From Patescibacteria group bacterium (lineage in GTDB: Bacteria; Patescibacteriota; Patescibacteriia; Patescibacteriales; BM507): a stretch of DNA of 42,054 bases. The notes under the pieces are model-generated. The model was not told the DNA's origin. It saw only the letters and a list, made by a program, of their open reading frames with translations, and searched no databases. A program made the position numbers and the translations under genes. The DNA lies in NCBI GenBank assembly GCA_027858235.1, contig JAQIDC010000064.1, forward strand, positions 1 through 42,054, read 5' to 3'. How positions within the stretch are numbered: position 1 is the stretch's first letter; the number at the start of each line of letters is the position of its first letter. Below are positions 15,459-23,728 of the stretch, in pieces.

Positions 15459-15567
15459 ACAATTACGTTAAAAAAAACGTATATACAATTTATCATCGAT
15501 CAATAATAGCAGTGATCAAATCCGCTGTTTTTATTTCGTTTTAAACGACCATTCACATTTGAATAAC

Positions 15568-15597
15568 AATTTTGATGCTAATTGGCATCAATTACTC
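15568..15597 (+). other. 5' arm of the 16S rRNA processing stem
   Basis: GCTAATTGGCATCAAT plus ACTC (15577-15597 with one extra T) is complementary to 17272-17291. With the weaker AATTTTGA extension the helix reaches almost 30 bp and would bring the two ends of pre-16S together for RNase III-type cleavage. Confidence 0.8.
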
Positions 15598-15691
15598 AAC
15601 AAAATCCAAATTAAAGTATTTAATATACTTCACATTTATATTATTTGATCTCATTAGATAATATAACTAGGTAAGTAAACCTAGTCAAAAA

Positions 15692-17176
<1,485 letters not shown>

Positions 17177-17229
17177 CTAGGGAGATCGGTGAAGTCATTG
17201 ATAAAATGACTTAGAACACTAAGGTCGTA

Positions 17230-17268
17230 CATTTTCGAAATTTTGGAATTGCTCCAATGTCGAAAATG
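17230..17268 (+). other. Hairpin in the 16S 3' trailer
   Basis: CATTTTCGA pairs with TCGAAAATG (9 bp), enclosing TTGGA-ATTGC-TCCAA. A smaller hairpin GTCATT-GATAA-AATGAC precedes it at 17194-17210. Probably part of pre-16S folding. Confidence 0.55.
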
Positions 17269-17271
17269 TCT

Positions 17272-17300
17272 GAGTATTGATGCCAATTAGCCTCGAAATT
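17272..17300 (+). other. 3' arm of the 16S rRNA processing stem
   Basis: GAGTATTGATGCCAATTAGC (17272-17291) is the partner of 15577-15597; CTCGAAATT extends the pairing with AATTTTGAT at 15568-15576. Confidence 0.8.
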
Positions 17301-17325
17301 TACGGTTTTATGGGACCGTTTCGAT

Positions 17326-17366
17326 AAAAAAAGACTGGTCCTAAAATTTAGAGTTAGTCTTTTTTT
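17326..17366 (+). terminator. Intrinsic terminator of the 16S unit
   Basis: AAAAAAAGACT and AGTCTTTTTTT form an 11-bp stem around a 19-nt loop; T-run at the 3' side. It separates 16S from the tRNAs. Confidence 0.8.
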
Positions 17367-17434
17367 GTAGTAATAGAAATTATTATATATTCACTGTCTA
17401 AAGACTTACTCCGCCTCAGTTCACTAATCATAAT

Positions 17435-17508
<74 letters not shown>

Positions 17509-17529
17509 CATTTAGTAAATGGTGAACTG

Positions 17530-17616
17530 AGCCGGGGCTGGTTACTTGCCTGCCGGCAGGCAGGGAGCGCTTCTCTGATAAGGAAGAGGTTCATAGTTCG
17601 AATCTATGTACGCCCA
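17530..17616 (+). pseudogene. Damaged second tRNA-Ile with a palindrome in its D arm
   Basis: From 17565 the sequence is a tRNA-Ile with the same anticodon arm (CTTCT CTGATAA GGAAG) but its own, sound T arm (CATAG TTCGAAT CTATG) and 3' end TACGCCCA. The 5' half is reduced to GGGCTGGTTA: about 12 nt of the D arm are missing and a palindrome containing CCTGCCGGCAGG (about 17553-17564) sits in place of the rest. No 5' acceptor strand can pair with TACGCCC, so it should not fold as a tRNA. Confidence 0.75.
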
Positions 17617-17641
17617 CAAAACCGCCAAGGGCGGTAAATCC

Positions 17642-17699
17642 AAAACTCTAAATTCTAAATCCTAATTTTTAGAGTTTATGTTTTAGAATTTAGAGTTTT
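17642..17699. repeat. Inverted repeat built of CTAAATTCTAAA words
   Basis: AAAACTCTAAATTCTAAA and its exact reverse complement face each other around a short centre, between the damaged tRNA-Ile and tRNA-fMet. It belongs to the word-repeat family seen elsewhere in the window. Confidence 0.65.
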
Positions 17700-17703
17700 A
17701 CAA

Positions 17704-17779
17704 CGCGGGATAGAGCAGTTGGCAGCTCGCCAGGCCCATAACCTGGAGGCCGTTGGTTCGAATCCAACTCCCGCAACCA
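17704..17779 (+). tRNA. Initiator tRNA-fMet (CAU)
   Basis: 76 nt with encoded CCA. The C1-A72 mismatch (CGCGGGA / TCCCGCA) marks an initiator. Anticodon arm CCAGG CCCATAA CCTGG: position 33 is C instead of the near-universal U, and the first of the three G-C pairs of the anticodon stem (29-41) is A-U. Confidence 0.95.
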
Positions 17780-17797
17780 TCAATCACAAAAGACACA

Positions 17798-17840
17798 ACA
17801 CGTAACAATGTTTTGTGATAATACTAAATTATGTTACGTG
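17798..17840. repeat. Inverted repeat CACGTAACA / TGTTACGTG
   Basis: 9-bp arms between tRNA-fMet and tRNA-Phe, followed by further TTACATG / GCTATGTG words similar to those at 11869-11900. Confidence 0.5.
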
Positions 17841-17866
17841 TTACATGTTTTATGCTATGTGTTTGA

Positions 17867-17938
17867 GCCGTGGTAGCTCAGGGGTAGAGCAAAGGATTGA
17901 AAATCCTTGTGTCGACAGTTCAAATCTGTCTCGCGGCA
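17867..17938 (+). tRNA. tRNA-Phe (GAA)
   Basis: Acceptor GCCGTGG / TCGCGGC with two wobble pairs, anticodon arm AAGGA TTGAAAA TCCTT (GAA), T arm with TTCAAAT, discriminator A. Confidence 0.94.
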
Positions 17939-18016
17939 CAGGTTTAATCACAATTTAGAAACGAATTTTATTTCAATTGCTCTTTTTATTTTCGTTTTAA
18001 TTATGATTAATCCATC

Positions 18017-18089
18017 GGGGCGTGGCCTAGTTGGCTAAGGCGCATGCTTTGGGAGCATGAGACCCTGGGTTCGAGTCCCAGCGCCCCGA
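18017..18089 (+). tRNA. tRNA-Pro (UGG)
   Basis: Acceptor CGGGGCG / CGCCCCG, anticodon loop TTTGGGA (TGG), T arm CTGGG TTCGAGT CCCAG. A 3'-terminal fragment of this gene recurs at 18254-18308. Confidence 0.95.
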
Positions 18090-18253
18090 CAATTTAGTGT
18101 TTTTAGTCTCTGACTATAAAATATTAAATAGTTGGTGTGTTGTATCGAGAATTCAGTCCTGGAGTAAATATTACTATTAGTAAAACCTTGCTTGGCAGTA
18201 AAAATCTCGGAAAGAACATACACGTGTTCGATTGATTTGTTGGGGTTCACCCC

Positions 18254-18312
18254 TTCGAGTCCCCCGCCCAGTTCGTATTCACGAATGTTCGGGCAGGCAG
18301 TGCCCCGACAAT
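18254..18312 (+). pseudogene. tRNA-Pro 3'-end fragment split by a 35-bp palindromic insert
   Basis: TTCGAGTCCC (18254-18263) and AGTGCCCCGACAAT (18299-18312) together repeat the 3' end of tRNA-Pro and its flank with one mismatch. Between them lies a clean 35-bp palindrome-like insert whose arms are CCGCCC and GGGCAGG with an inner TTCGT-ATTC-ACGAA hairpin. The fragment could be an old attachment-site duplicate at tRNA-Pro that was later hit by a repeat. Confidence 0.7.
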
Positions 18313-18413
18313 AAGAGTTATAATTACCATATTATTAAACTAAAAGTAGTTGAAATAAATGTTAATTTGTAATATTATAAAAATAGCAAAAACGTCTAAC
18401 TGAAATATCAGCG

Positions 18414-18446
18414 GGCCTGCCCGCCGAAGCTTCAGCGCAGGCGGGT
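18414..18446. repeat. Palindromic repeat overlapping the 5' end of tRNA-Gly
   Basis: GCCTGCCCGCCGAAGC, then TTCAGC, then GCAGGCGGG: the right arm (GGCGGG) is shared with the acceptor strand of tRNA-Gly, so the repeat directly abuts the mature tRNA end. Confidence 0.65.
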
Positions 18447-18513
18447 ATAGTATAATGGCTTATTATGTCGGCCTTCCAAGCCGAAGATGAGGGTTCGATT
18501 CCCTCTACCCGCT
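18441..18513 (+). tRNA. tRNA-Gly (UCC)
   Basis: Acceptor GCGGGTA / TACCCGC, anticodon loop CTTCCAA (TCC), T arm GAGGG TTCGATT CCCTC, discriminator U as usual for tRNA-Gly. Confidence 0.95.
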
Positions 18514-18520
18514 CAATATC

Positions 18521-18601
18521 CTATTTCTAACCGAAATAGCTTACAGGGCAGAATCAAGTCGCTCAAAACTTGATTATCCCTCGTCACTCTTGTTTGACGA
18601 G
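18521..18601 (+). other. Three consecutive hairpins between tRNA-Gly and rpsP
   Basis: CTATTTC-TAACC-GAAATAG (18521-18539), AATCAAGT-CGCTCAAA-ACTTGATT (18552-18575) and CTCGTCA-CTCTTGTT-TGACGAG (18580-18601), all with perfect stems and no U-tract. Possibly a tRNA trailer structure or small RNA. A TATAAT box (18666-18671) suited to rpsP lies downstream of it. Confidence 0.5.
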
Positions 18602-18686
18602 ATTGTCTCCCCGTTTAAGTATTGACTTTTAGCCCTAAAAAAGCTAACATTTAATTTCAAAAGACTATAATGATTTAAATTAAAAT

Positions 18687-19085
18687 ATGTTAACAATCAG
18701 ATTATCAAGAATTGGAAAAAAGAAAAAGCCCATGTACAGGCTAATTGTTTCAGAAAAATCTAAAGATCCCTACGGAAGGGCTTTAGAAATTTTAGGTTCA
18801 TACAACCCGTTCTCTAAAGAGTTAATTGTAAAAGGAGAGAGAATCAATCATTGGTTAGATAATGGTTCAGGAATATCCCCTACTGCAAATAATCTACTAG
18901 TAGAAAACGGTATTATTAAAAGAGAAAAAGTAGTCGCTTCAAAAAAAGGGAAGAAAAAGAAAGAGGAAGAAGTTAAAAAAGCAGCTCCTACTGAAGAAAA
19001 GAAAGAAGAAAAAATTGAAGAAGCTAAAGAAGAGTCCCCTACTGAAGATAAAAAAGAAGAAACCAAAGAAGGAGACAAAAAATAA
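18687..19085 (+). CDS. rpsP: 30S ribosomal protein S16 with a charged C-terminal tail
   Basis: 132 aa. Residues 1-80 are a standard S16 (MLTIRLSRIGKKKKPMYRLIV, DPYGRALEILGSYNP, GISPTANNLL). The last ~50 residues are an acidic/basic Lys-Glu tail that most S16 proteins lack and that is probably disordered. First gene of the conserved order rpsP-khpA-trmD; rimM, often found between them, is absent here. Confidence 0.93.
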   Translation: MLTIRLSRIGKKKKPMYRLIVSEKSKDPYGRALEILGSYNPFSKELIVKGERINHWLDNGSGISPTANNLLVENGIIKREKVVASKKGKKKKEEEVKKAAPTEEKKEEKIEEAKEESPTEDKKEETKEGDKK

Positions 19086-19188
19086 TACTTTGACAAAGAA
19101 TAATATTGTGTTATATTTAGCATAATAATTAATTTAATAAGAGCTCTTTCTAACTTAAATTTCAAGATAGAAAGAAAACCAAAAACCT

Positions 19189-19527
19189 ATGGAAGATGAC
19201 AAACAGTTCCTAGAAATGATTGTAAAAACAATTGTGGCTCATCCAGACGACGTAAAAATCGACAGAGAAATTGATGAAAGAGGAGTTTTATTGACTCTAA
19301 ACATCAATCCTGAAGATATGGGATTCGTAATCGGAAGAAGAGGACAAACAGCACAAGCTATCAGAACTTTACTGAAAATTGTTGGTGCTAAAAACAACGC
19401 TCGAGTTAATCTAAAAATTGCTGAACCAGAAGGTTCAACAAGACCAGAAAGACCAGCTAGAACAGAAGAAGCTCCAGCAGTCGAAGAAGAAATTGACACA
19501 TCATCAGTAGATGATTTAAAAATCTAA
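19189..19527 (+). CDS. khpA: KH-domain RNA-binding protein KhpA
   Basis: 112 aa. One type II KH domain with the GxxG loop GRRG at 49-52 (GFVIGRRGQTAQAIRTLL). The C-terminal 35 residues are a low-complexity Pro/Glu/Ala tail. Position between rpsP and trmD is the usual one for KhpA (YlqC), a small RNA-binding protein linked to ribosome and cell-envelope functions in other bacteria. Followed by a terminator. Confidence 0.88.
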   Translation: MEDDKQFLEMIVKTIVAHPDDVKIDREIDERGVLLTLNINPEDMGFVIGRRGQTAQAIRTLLKIVGAKNNARVNLKIAEPEGSTRPERPARTEEAPAVEEEIDTSSVDDLKI

Positions 19528-19548
19528 TTTCAAACACATTACATACTC

Positions 19549-19581
19549 AAAAAACCACAACTAACTAGTTCGTGGTTTTTT
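19549..19581 (+). terminator. Intrinsic terminator after khpA
   Basis: AAAAAACCAC and GTGGTTTTTT pair around a 13-nt loop. trmD therefore needs its own promoter. Confidence 0.8.
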
Positions 19582-19588
19582 GTTTATC

Positions 19589-19597
19589 TGATATAAT
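19589..19597 (+). promoter_or_regulatory. Extended -10 promoter giving a leaderless trmD mRNA
   Basis: TGA followed by TATAAT (19592-19597); only 6 nt separate the box from the trmD ATG at 19604, so transcription should begin at or next to the start codon. No Shine-Dalgarno is present. Confidence 0.6.
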
Positions 19598-19603
19598 TAA
19601 TTT

Positions 19604-20275
19604 ATGAATTTCCACATAATCACAATTTTCCCAAATATTTTTGACTCCTACATTAACGAGTCAATTATTAAGCTTGCTCAAGAAAAAGATTTAATTAATA
19701 TCAAAACTTATAATCTTCGTGATTGGACTACAGACAAACACAAAACAGTCGACGATACTCCCTACGGTGGTGGTGCTGGAATGTTAATTAAGATTGAGCC
19801 ACTCTACGGGGCGGTTAAAAGTATAAAGTTAAAAGTTAAAAGTGGCAAAACAAAAACAATTCTATTGTCCGCTAAGGGTAGTACTTGGAATCAACAATCT
19901 GCTCAAAAATTCTCTACAGATTATACGGATATTATTCTTATTTGTGGTCGATACGAAGGAGTAGATGAAAGAATTTCAAATTTTATTGATGAGGAAATTT
20001 CCATTGGAGATTTTGTTTTAACCGGCGGAGAAATTGGGGCACTAACCCTAATAGACTCAATTACAAGACTTATTCCAGGGGTACTTGGAAATGAGGAAAG
20101 CTCAATATCTGAGTCTCACAGCAAAAAAAACATTCTTGAATATCCACAATATACGAGACCAGAAGTTTTTGAAGTGGAAAACAAAAAATACCCAGTCCCC
20201 TCAATTTTGTTATCCGGAAATCACAAAAATATAGAGGAATGGAGAGAAAAAAACAAGAAAACTAAAATTAAATAA
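19604..20275 (+). CDS. trmD: tRNA (guanine-37-N1)-methyltransferase
   Basis: 223 aa. TrmD SPOUT signatures: MNFHIITIFPNIFDSY, NLRDWTTDKHKTVDDTPYGGGAGM, LICGRYEGVDERI, SIGDFVLTGGE and the C-terminal YTRPEVFE with LLSGNHKNIEEWR. It methylates G37 of tRNAs reading CNN codons using S-adenosylmethionine. Around 19815-19845 a word repeat (AAAGTTAAAAGTTAAAAG) encodes the loop KSIKLKVKSGK, in frame. Starts from its own leaderless promoter. Confidence 0.93.
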   Translation: MNFHIITIFPNIFDSYINESIIKLAQEKDLINIKTYNLRDWTTDKHKTVDDTPYGGGAGMLIKIEPLYGAVKSIKLKVKSGKTKTILLSAKGSTWNQQSAQKFSTDYTDIILICGRYEGVDERISNFIDEEISIGDFVLTGGEIGALTLIDSITRLIPGVLGNEESSISESHSKKNILEYPQYTRPEVFEVENKKYPVPSILLSGNHKNIEEWREKNKKTKIK

Positions 20276-20282
20276 ATATATT

Positions 20283-20666
20283 ATGAATAAAAAACTAGCA
20301 ATAAACAAAGACAAAGTATTTACTTATTGGCTTAGCTATTACATCGTATTAAGCGTAATAAATTTTTTTATATATTTAGTACCAGTTATTTCAAGTGGAT
20401 ATTTGTCTTTTTTGCTTATCCCAGCCCCGTTTTTTATAGTTCTTTTACTCGCTTCTTTCGCCTATAAGTTTAGAAACAACTTTACAGCTTATTTATTTTT
20501 AATAATATATTTATTTATTTTTATTTTACATATGGGATTAAGCGTCAAAGGTTTCACAAACTTGTTGTTAAATATTTTTTTATTAGTTGGAATTATCGGA
20601 GCTTTTCAGTATTTCTTCTTAATAAGGCGAATAGTTAGAAACAGTAAGCACAACACAAATCTGTAA
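20283..20666 (+). CDS. Hypothetical four-helix membrane protein
   Basis: 127 aa with four hydrophobic helices (about 15-37, 42-62, 70-90, 95-115) and a basic C-terminal tail. No recognised family. It starts 7 nt after trmD, probably in the same transcript. Confidence 0.6.
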   Translation: MNKKLAINKDKVFTYWLSYYIVLSVINFFIYLVPVISSGYLSFLLIPAPFFIVLLLASFAYKFRNNFTAYLFLIIYLFIFILHMGLSVKGFTNLLLNIFLLVGIIGAFQYFFLIRRIVRNSKHNTNL

Positions 20667-20756
20667 ATTACTAATATTGACTAATTTAACTACTTTTGAT
20701 AGAATATCTTTGATAGTCAATGACGGCTATTTTTTGATTGATGAATTAGTCAATCA

Positions 20757-20787
20757 CCCCGCACCCGAAGGGCTATGCGGGGGTTTT
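20757..20787 (+). terminator. Intrinsic terminator after the trmD unit
   Basis: CCCCGCA and TGCGGGG (7 bp) around a loop that contains CCC-GAA-GGG, then GTTTT. It ends 9 nt before tRNA-Asp. Confidence 0.7.
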
Positions 20788-20795
20788 AAAATCAT

Positions 20796-20869
20796 GGAGC
20801 GGTAGTTCAGTTGGTTAGAATGCCTGCCTGTCACGCAGGAGGTCGCGGGTTCGAGTCCCGTCCGTTCCG
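20796..20869 (+). tRNA. tRNA-Asp (GUC), integration site
   Basis: Acceptor GGAGCGG / CCGTTCC, anticodon loop CTGTCAC (GTC), T arm GCGGG TTCGAGT CCCGT, discriminator G. Its 3' half is overlapped on the other strand by the last codons of the serine recombinase, the hallmark of an attachment site in a tRNA gene. Confidence 0.96.
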
Positions 20870-22489
20870 CACTAGTAAACAAGAAGGCACTAAATCGCCT
20901 TCTTTTTGCTTACCTAAAAGATTTTCTGTGGTTGTAGTGGCCATTTTTTCAGTATTGAAAGAAATTATGAAATTATGAGGTGCAGAATCTGAATTCATTA
21001 GCCTTTTATTGCTTAAAAGCGGGTTATAGTAAATGAATTGAAACACCTCTCGCCGTTCTTCAGGACTAGCGGTTTTAAATTTCTCGCTTAACTTGTAAGT
21101 GAAGTTTACATAATCAGTCGCCAAGTTAAACCAGCTCTGGCAATTATCATCAACATCTCCCATCTTCTCTTGGATTTTTTCTTTCTCCAATAAAATTTCT
21201 TTCTTCTGACCCACAAACTCTTCATCGCCAAGAAGAGAGCCATCAGAGTTGTCTGGTGAAATTTTTAATCTAACCAGATTATCCAATTGTGCCTGACATC
21301 TTTTTAAAGCAACTTCTTGTTTTTTTAAAATCAAATCACGATTACCGATTTCTTTTTCATTAGCCTTATTAATCTCCTCTAGGGCAAGTTTTAAAAAATC
21401 TTCATCAATAGTCATCTCTTTAATAGTTTTAATAATCTGTTCTTCCAGCTCCGACTCAGGAATATATGAAAGTCCAGTGCATTTGGTACATCGATAATAA
21501 GTAATGCCCTTGGCCATCATCCCTGAAATATTGCCTCCGCATGTTCCGCATTTTATAAAATTGGTATAGGTATAATATCTTTTTTTCATAACCGGCCGTC
21601 TTTTACCATGTAGCTCTTCCTGCACTTTATGATAAAGCTCACGGCTGATAATGGGCTCATGTTTCCCGTCTGGAAGTTCTTCCGGCTCAATCAAAGTTCC
21701 TTTCCATAAAATCGCCCCATAATAAAAAGGATTGGAAAGCAATCTATAAATAGTAATTTTAGAAAGCATTTTTTTACTTCTTTCTCCCACTAATCCCCAA
21801 CCATTAGTTATCTCTCTTAGCCTGGCCAAAGAATATTGGCCGGTAGCGCAATATTCAAACAACTCTTGAACCAAAGGGCCCATCATCGGATCAACTTCAA
21901 TTCTTCTCAGTGTTCGATTAAGTTTTTCTAATGCTTCTTGTTTTTCAAATTTATATTGCTTACCTGATATTTTCCCGTCTTTATCCATATTTAAATATCC
22001 CAACGGAACAAAACCGGGATATTCGCCTTTGAGAATTTTGGCTTGTAAATCCCGTCTAACAAACTCCGACGTATCATCTGATGATTTCTTGGACATGGCA
22101 AACTGCAAGGCCAGGAAAAATTCCTGTCCTGAGTTCTTGGCGTAGATTTCCGATGGAGTACGCACCTCCTGCAAAATCTCGTCTTTTAACATGTCTATGA
22201 TAATTCCGCCATCTGTCATGTTTCTGGCTAAGCGAGATATATGGTAAACCAACACACCATCTGCTTTGCCAGATTGAATCATTTTAATAACTTTGGCGAA
22301 CTCTTCTCGTCCTTGTTTATAAGCTGATTTTGACTCTTGAAAATCTCCCACAATTTTCAATTTCTCCTTTTTGGCAAATTCCGCTAATTCTCTTTTTTGT
22401 GAATCTAAACTTAATATTTGTCTATCTTCCGAATCAGATGATTTCCGCCGATATATGACATATTTAATTTTTTTGTCTTTATTTTCCAT
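20831..22489 (-). CDS. Large serine recombinase 1
   Basis: 552 aa. Resolvase-type catalytic domain at the N-terminus (VIYRRKSSDSEDRQ, catalytic Ser about 17; SLDSQ; VYHISRLARNMTDGG), a recombinase DNA-binding domain (about 170-290), a zinc ribbon (CGTCGGN ... YYRCTKC) and a coiled coil (about 350-450). The last residues, NGRDSNPRPPA, are read from the antisense of tRNA-Asp and overlap 39 nt of it, so this end is the attachment site junction. It should catalyse integration and, with a partner, excision of element 1. Confidence 0.93.
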   Translation of the reverse strand: MENKDKKIKYVIYRRKSSDSEDRQILSLDSQKRELAEFAKKEKLKIVGDFQESKSAYKQGREEFAKVIKMIQSGKADGVLVYHISRLARNMTDGGIIIDMLKDEILQEVRTPSEIYAKNSGQEFFLALQFAMSKKSSDDTSEFVRRDLQAKILKGEYPGFVPLGYLNMDKDGKISGKQYKFEKQEALEKLNRTLRRIEVDPMMGPLVQELFEYCATGQYSLARLREITNGWGLVGERSKKMLSKITIYRLLSNPFYYGAILWKGTLIEPEELPDGKHEPIISRELYHKVQEELHGKRRPVMKKRYYTYTNFIKCGTCGGNISGMMAKGITYYRCTKCTGLSYIPESELEEQIIKTIKEMTIDEDFLKLALEEINKANEKEIGNRDLILKKQEVALKRCQAQLDNLVRLKISPDNSDGSLLGDEEFVGQKKEILLEKEKIQEKMGDVDDNCQSWFNLATDYVNFTYKLSEKFKTASPEERREVFQFIYYNPLLSNKRLMNSDSAPHNFIISFNTEKMATTTTENLLGKQKEGDLVPSCLLVRNGRDSNPRPPA

Positions 22490-22629
22490 TAATTTTAATT
22501 ATAATTTATATGGAGATGATGTTAACGTAAACTTGATTAATTGGCAAAAGCAATTTTTGAAGAATTTATTTGTCTAAAGTTAGTTATTTTTTGTTTAGCA
22601 AACCTGATTTCGTAATTTTATTCAAGTTT

Positions 22630-22776
22630 TCAAGTTTGGTTTTTATCAGAAACAGCTATTTTTACCGCTCTCAAAAGTTTAATATACAAATTCAAAGCCT
22701 CCTGTTTTTTCAATTTTACAGAATATTTTTGCTCATACAGTTTTATAAATTTGTTTAAACCTTGATCTGAAATCAT
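22630..22776 (-). CDS. Tiny CPR mobile-element protein, 48 aa
   Basis: ATG at 22776, stop at 22630. Sequence starts MISDQGLNKFIKLYEQKYSV and continues with KKQEALNLYIKLLRAVKIAV. The pattern (aromatic-x-x-LY-x-K, then an EA-x-x-L helix ending in a hydrophobic run) matches the 55-aa gene at 37481-37648 in element 2. Two helices, no signal or membrane segment. It lies behind the HTH gene in the recombinase-proximal block. Function unknown. Confidence 0.6.
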   Translation of the reverse strand: MISDQGLNKFIKLYEQKYSVKLKKQEALNLYIKLLRAVKIAVSDKNQT

Positions 22777-22813
22777 ATTTTTTTCATCAAAAATTGCTGA
22801 CACAATTATATGC

Positions 22814-23356
22814 TCAATCTGTCAAAATTCCTCCCTTTTTTATAGTGTTACTTTCATTACCTTTGCTCATGCCATTTTTCGTCTTTTTTATCTGATTTTG
22901 GCGCAAATTCTCGGCTGTTTCCCTTAATCGCTCTAGACCTGATATATTTTTATATTTTTCCATTATTTGACCAACTGATTCTGGTTTATTGTTTTTGAAA
23001 AAACGTTTTTCTTCTTTCAATAATTCTTTCTTTAATTCTTTAGGTCTGACAGTTTCAGACGGTTCAAGCTCTCCAAATAAGACGGTGGTTAATTGCAATT
23101 CAGACGGTCTCCCATTCTCCTTTTTGTCTAACCGTCTGACCAGACCATACGCTATCAGATTGTTAACCGCTTTCATGACAGTATTTTTATTAATTTTTAA
23201 AATCTTTCCAATCGTCCTGTAACCGACAAAAGTTTTTCTCTCTTTGTTCACAAAAAAAGACAGAGCCATATAAACTGTCTGATCTATCGTTTTAATATTT
23301 TTTGCGTGATGCCTGATAAAATCCTTTCGGATCCAGAATCTTGGATATTTTTCCAT
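22814..23356 (-). CDS. Winged-helix (HTH) protein, possible replication or regulatory protein
   Basis: 180 aa. Residues 1-95 contain a winged helix: TVYMALSFFVNKERKTFVGYRTIGKILKINKNTVMKAVNNLIAYGLVRRL, resembling the helix-turn-helix domain of plasmid replication proteins. The C-terminal half is charged and probably disordered. It might be the element's replication or copy-control protein; the call rests only on fold resemblance and position. Confidence 0.65.
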   Translation of the reverse strand: MEKYPRFWIRKDFIRHHAKNIKTIDQTVYMALSFFVNKERKTFVGYRTIGKILKINKNTVMKAVNNLIAYGLVRRLDKKENGRPSELQLTTVLFGELEPSETVRPKELKKELLKEEKRFFKNNKPESVGQIMEKYKNISGLERLRETAENLRQNQIKKTKNGMSKGNESNTIKKGGILTD

Positions 23357-23387
23357 AGTAATAGTAATTTAAATATATTCATTTAAT

Positions 23388-23630
23388 TTATTGGCTATAC
23401 AATCGGTTCTTTATCATTTTCTGATTATCTACAATTGATCTGGCATTTACCATTAAATTATTGTTCCAATAATCATTAACTGCTATATCGATATCTTTAT
23501 TTCTTTTAAAAATAAACTGGGCTTTTCTAGGATTTGTTTTATCAATCTCCCAAAGTTCATAACCTAAAGTGGTCAAAGCAGATGCCAGGCCTAAATCAAA
23601 TGTTAAAAATTTATCTTTTTGCGTAATCAT
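23388..23630 (-). CDS. DUF5659-like small protein
   Basis: 80 aa. The pattern TFDLGLASALTTLGYELWEIDKTNPRKAQFIFKRN, then a YWNN-L-VNAR segment and NRLY near the end, resembles the DUF5659 family often found in CPR mobile DNA. Function unknown; located next to the HTH gene. Confidence 0.6.
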   Translation of the reverse strand: MITQKDKFLTFDLGLASALTTLGYELWEIDKTNPRKAQFIFKRNKDIDIAVNDYWNNNLMVNARSIVDNQKMIKNRLYSQ

Positions 23631-23728
23631 AATTTAGAGATTAATTTTTCAAAACAAAAAGCCGAAGCTTATTATACTTCGACTATATCAAAAAGTTGTT
23701 GACTCAACGCTGACAAATTTTGAGTGTT

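Noticed and set aside
18035-18250. Integrase C-terminal remnant ending GAGTRTQGLMLPKHAP at tRNA-Pro
   Set aside because: The recognisable tail is just the antisense reading of the tRNA; the other residues match no recombinase pattern, so it cannot be called a gene remnant on this basis.
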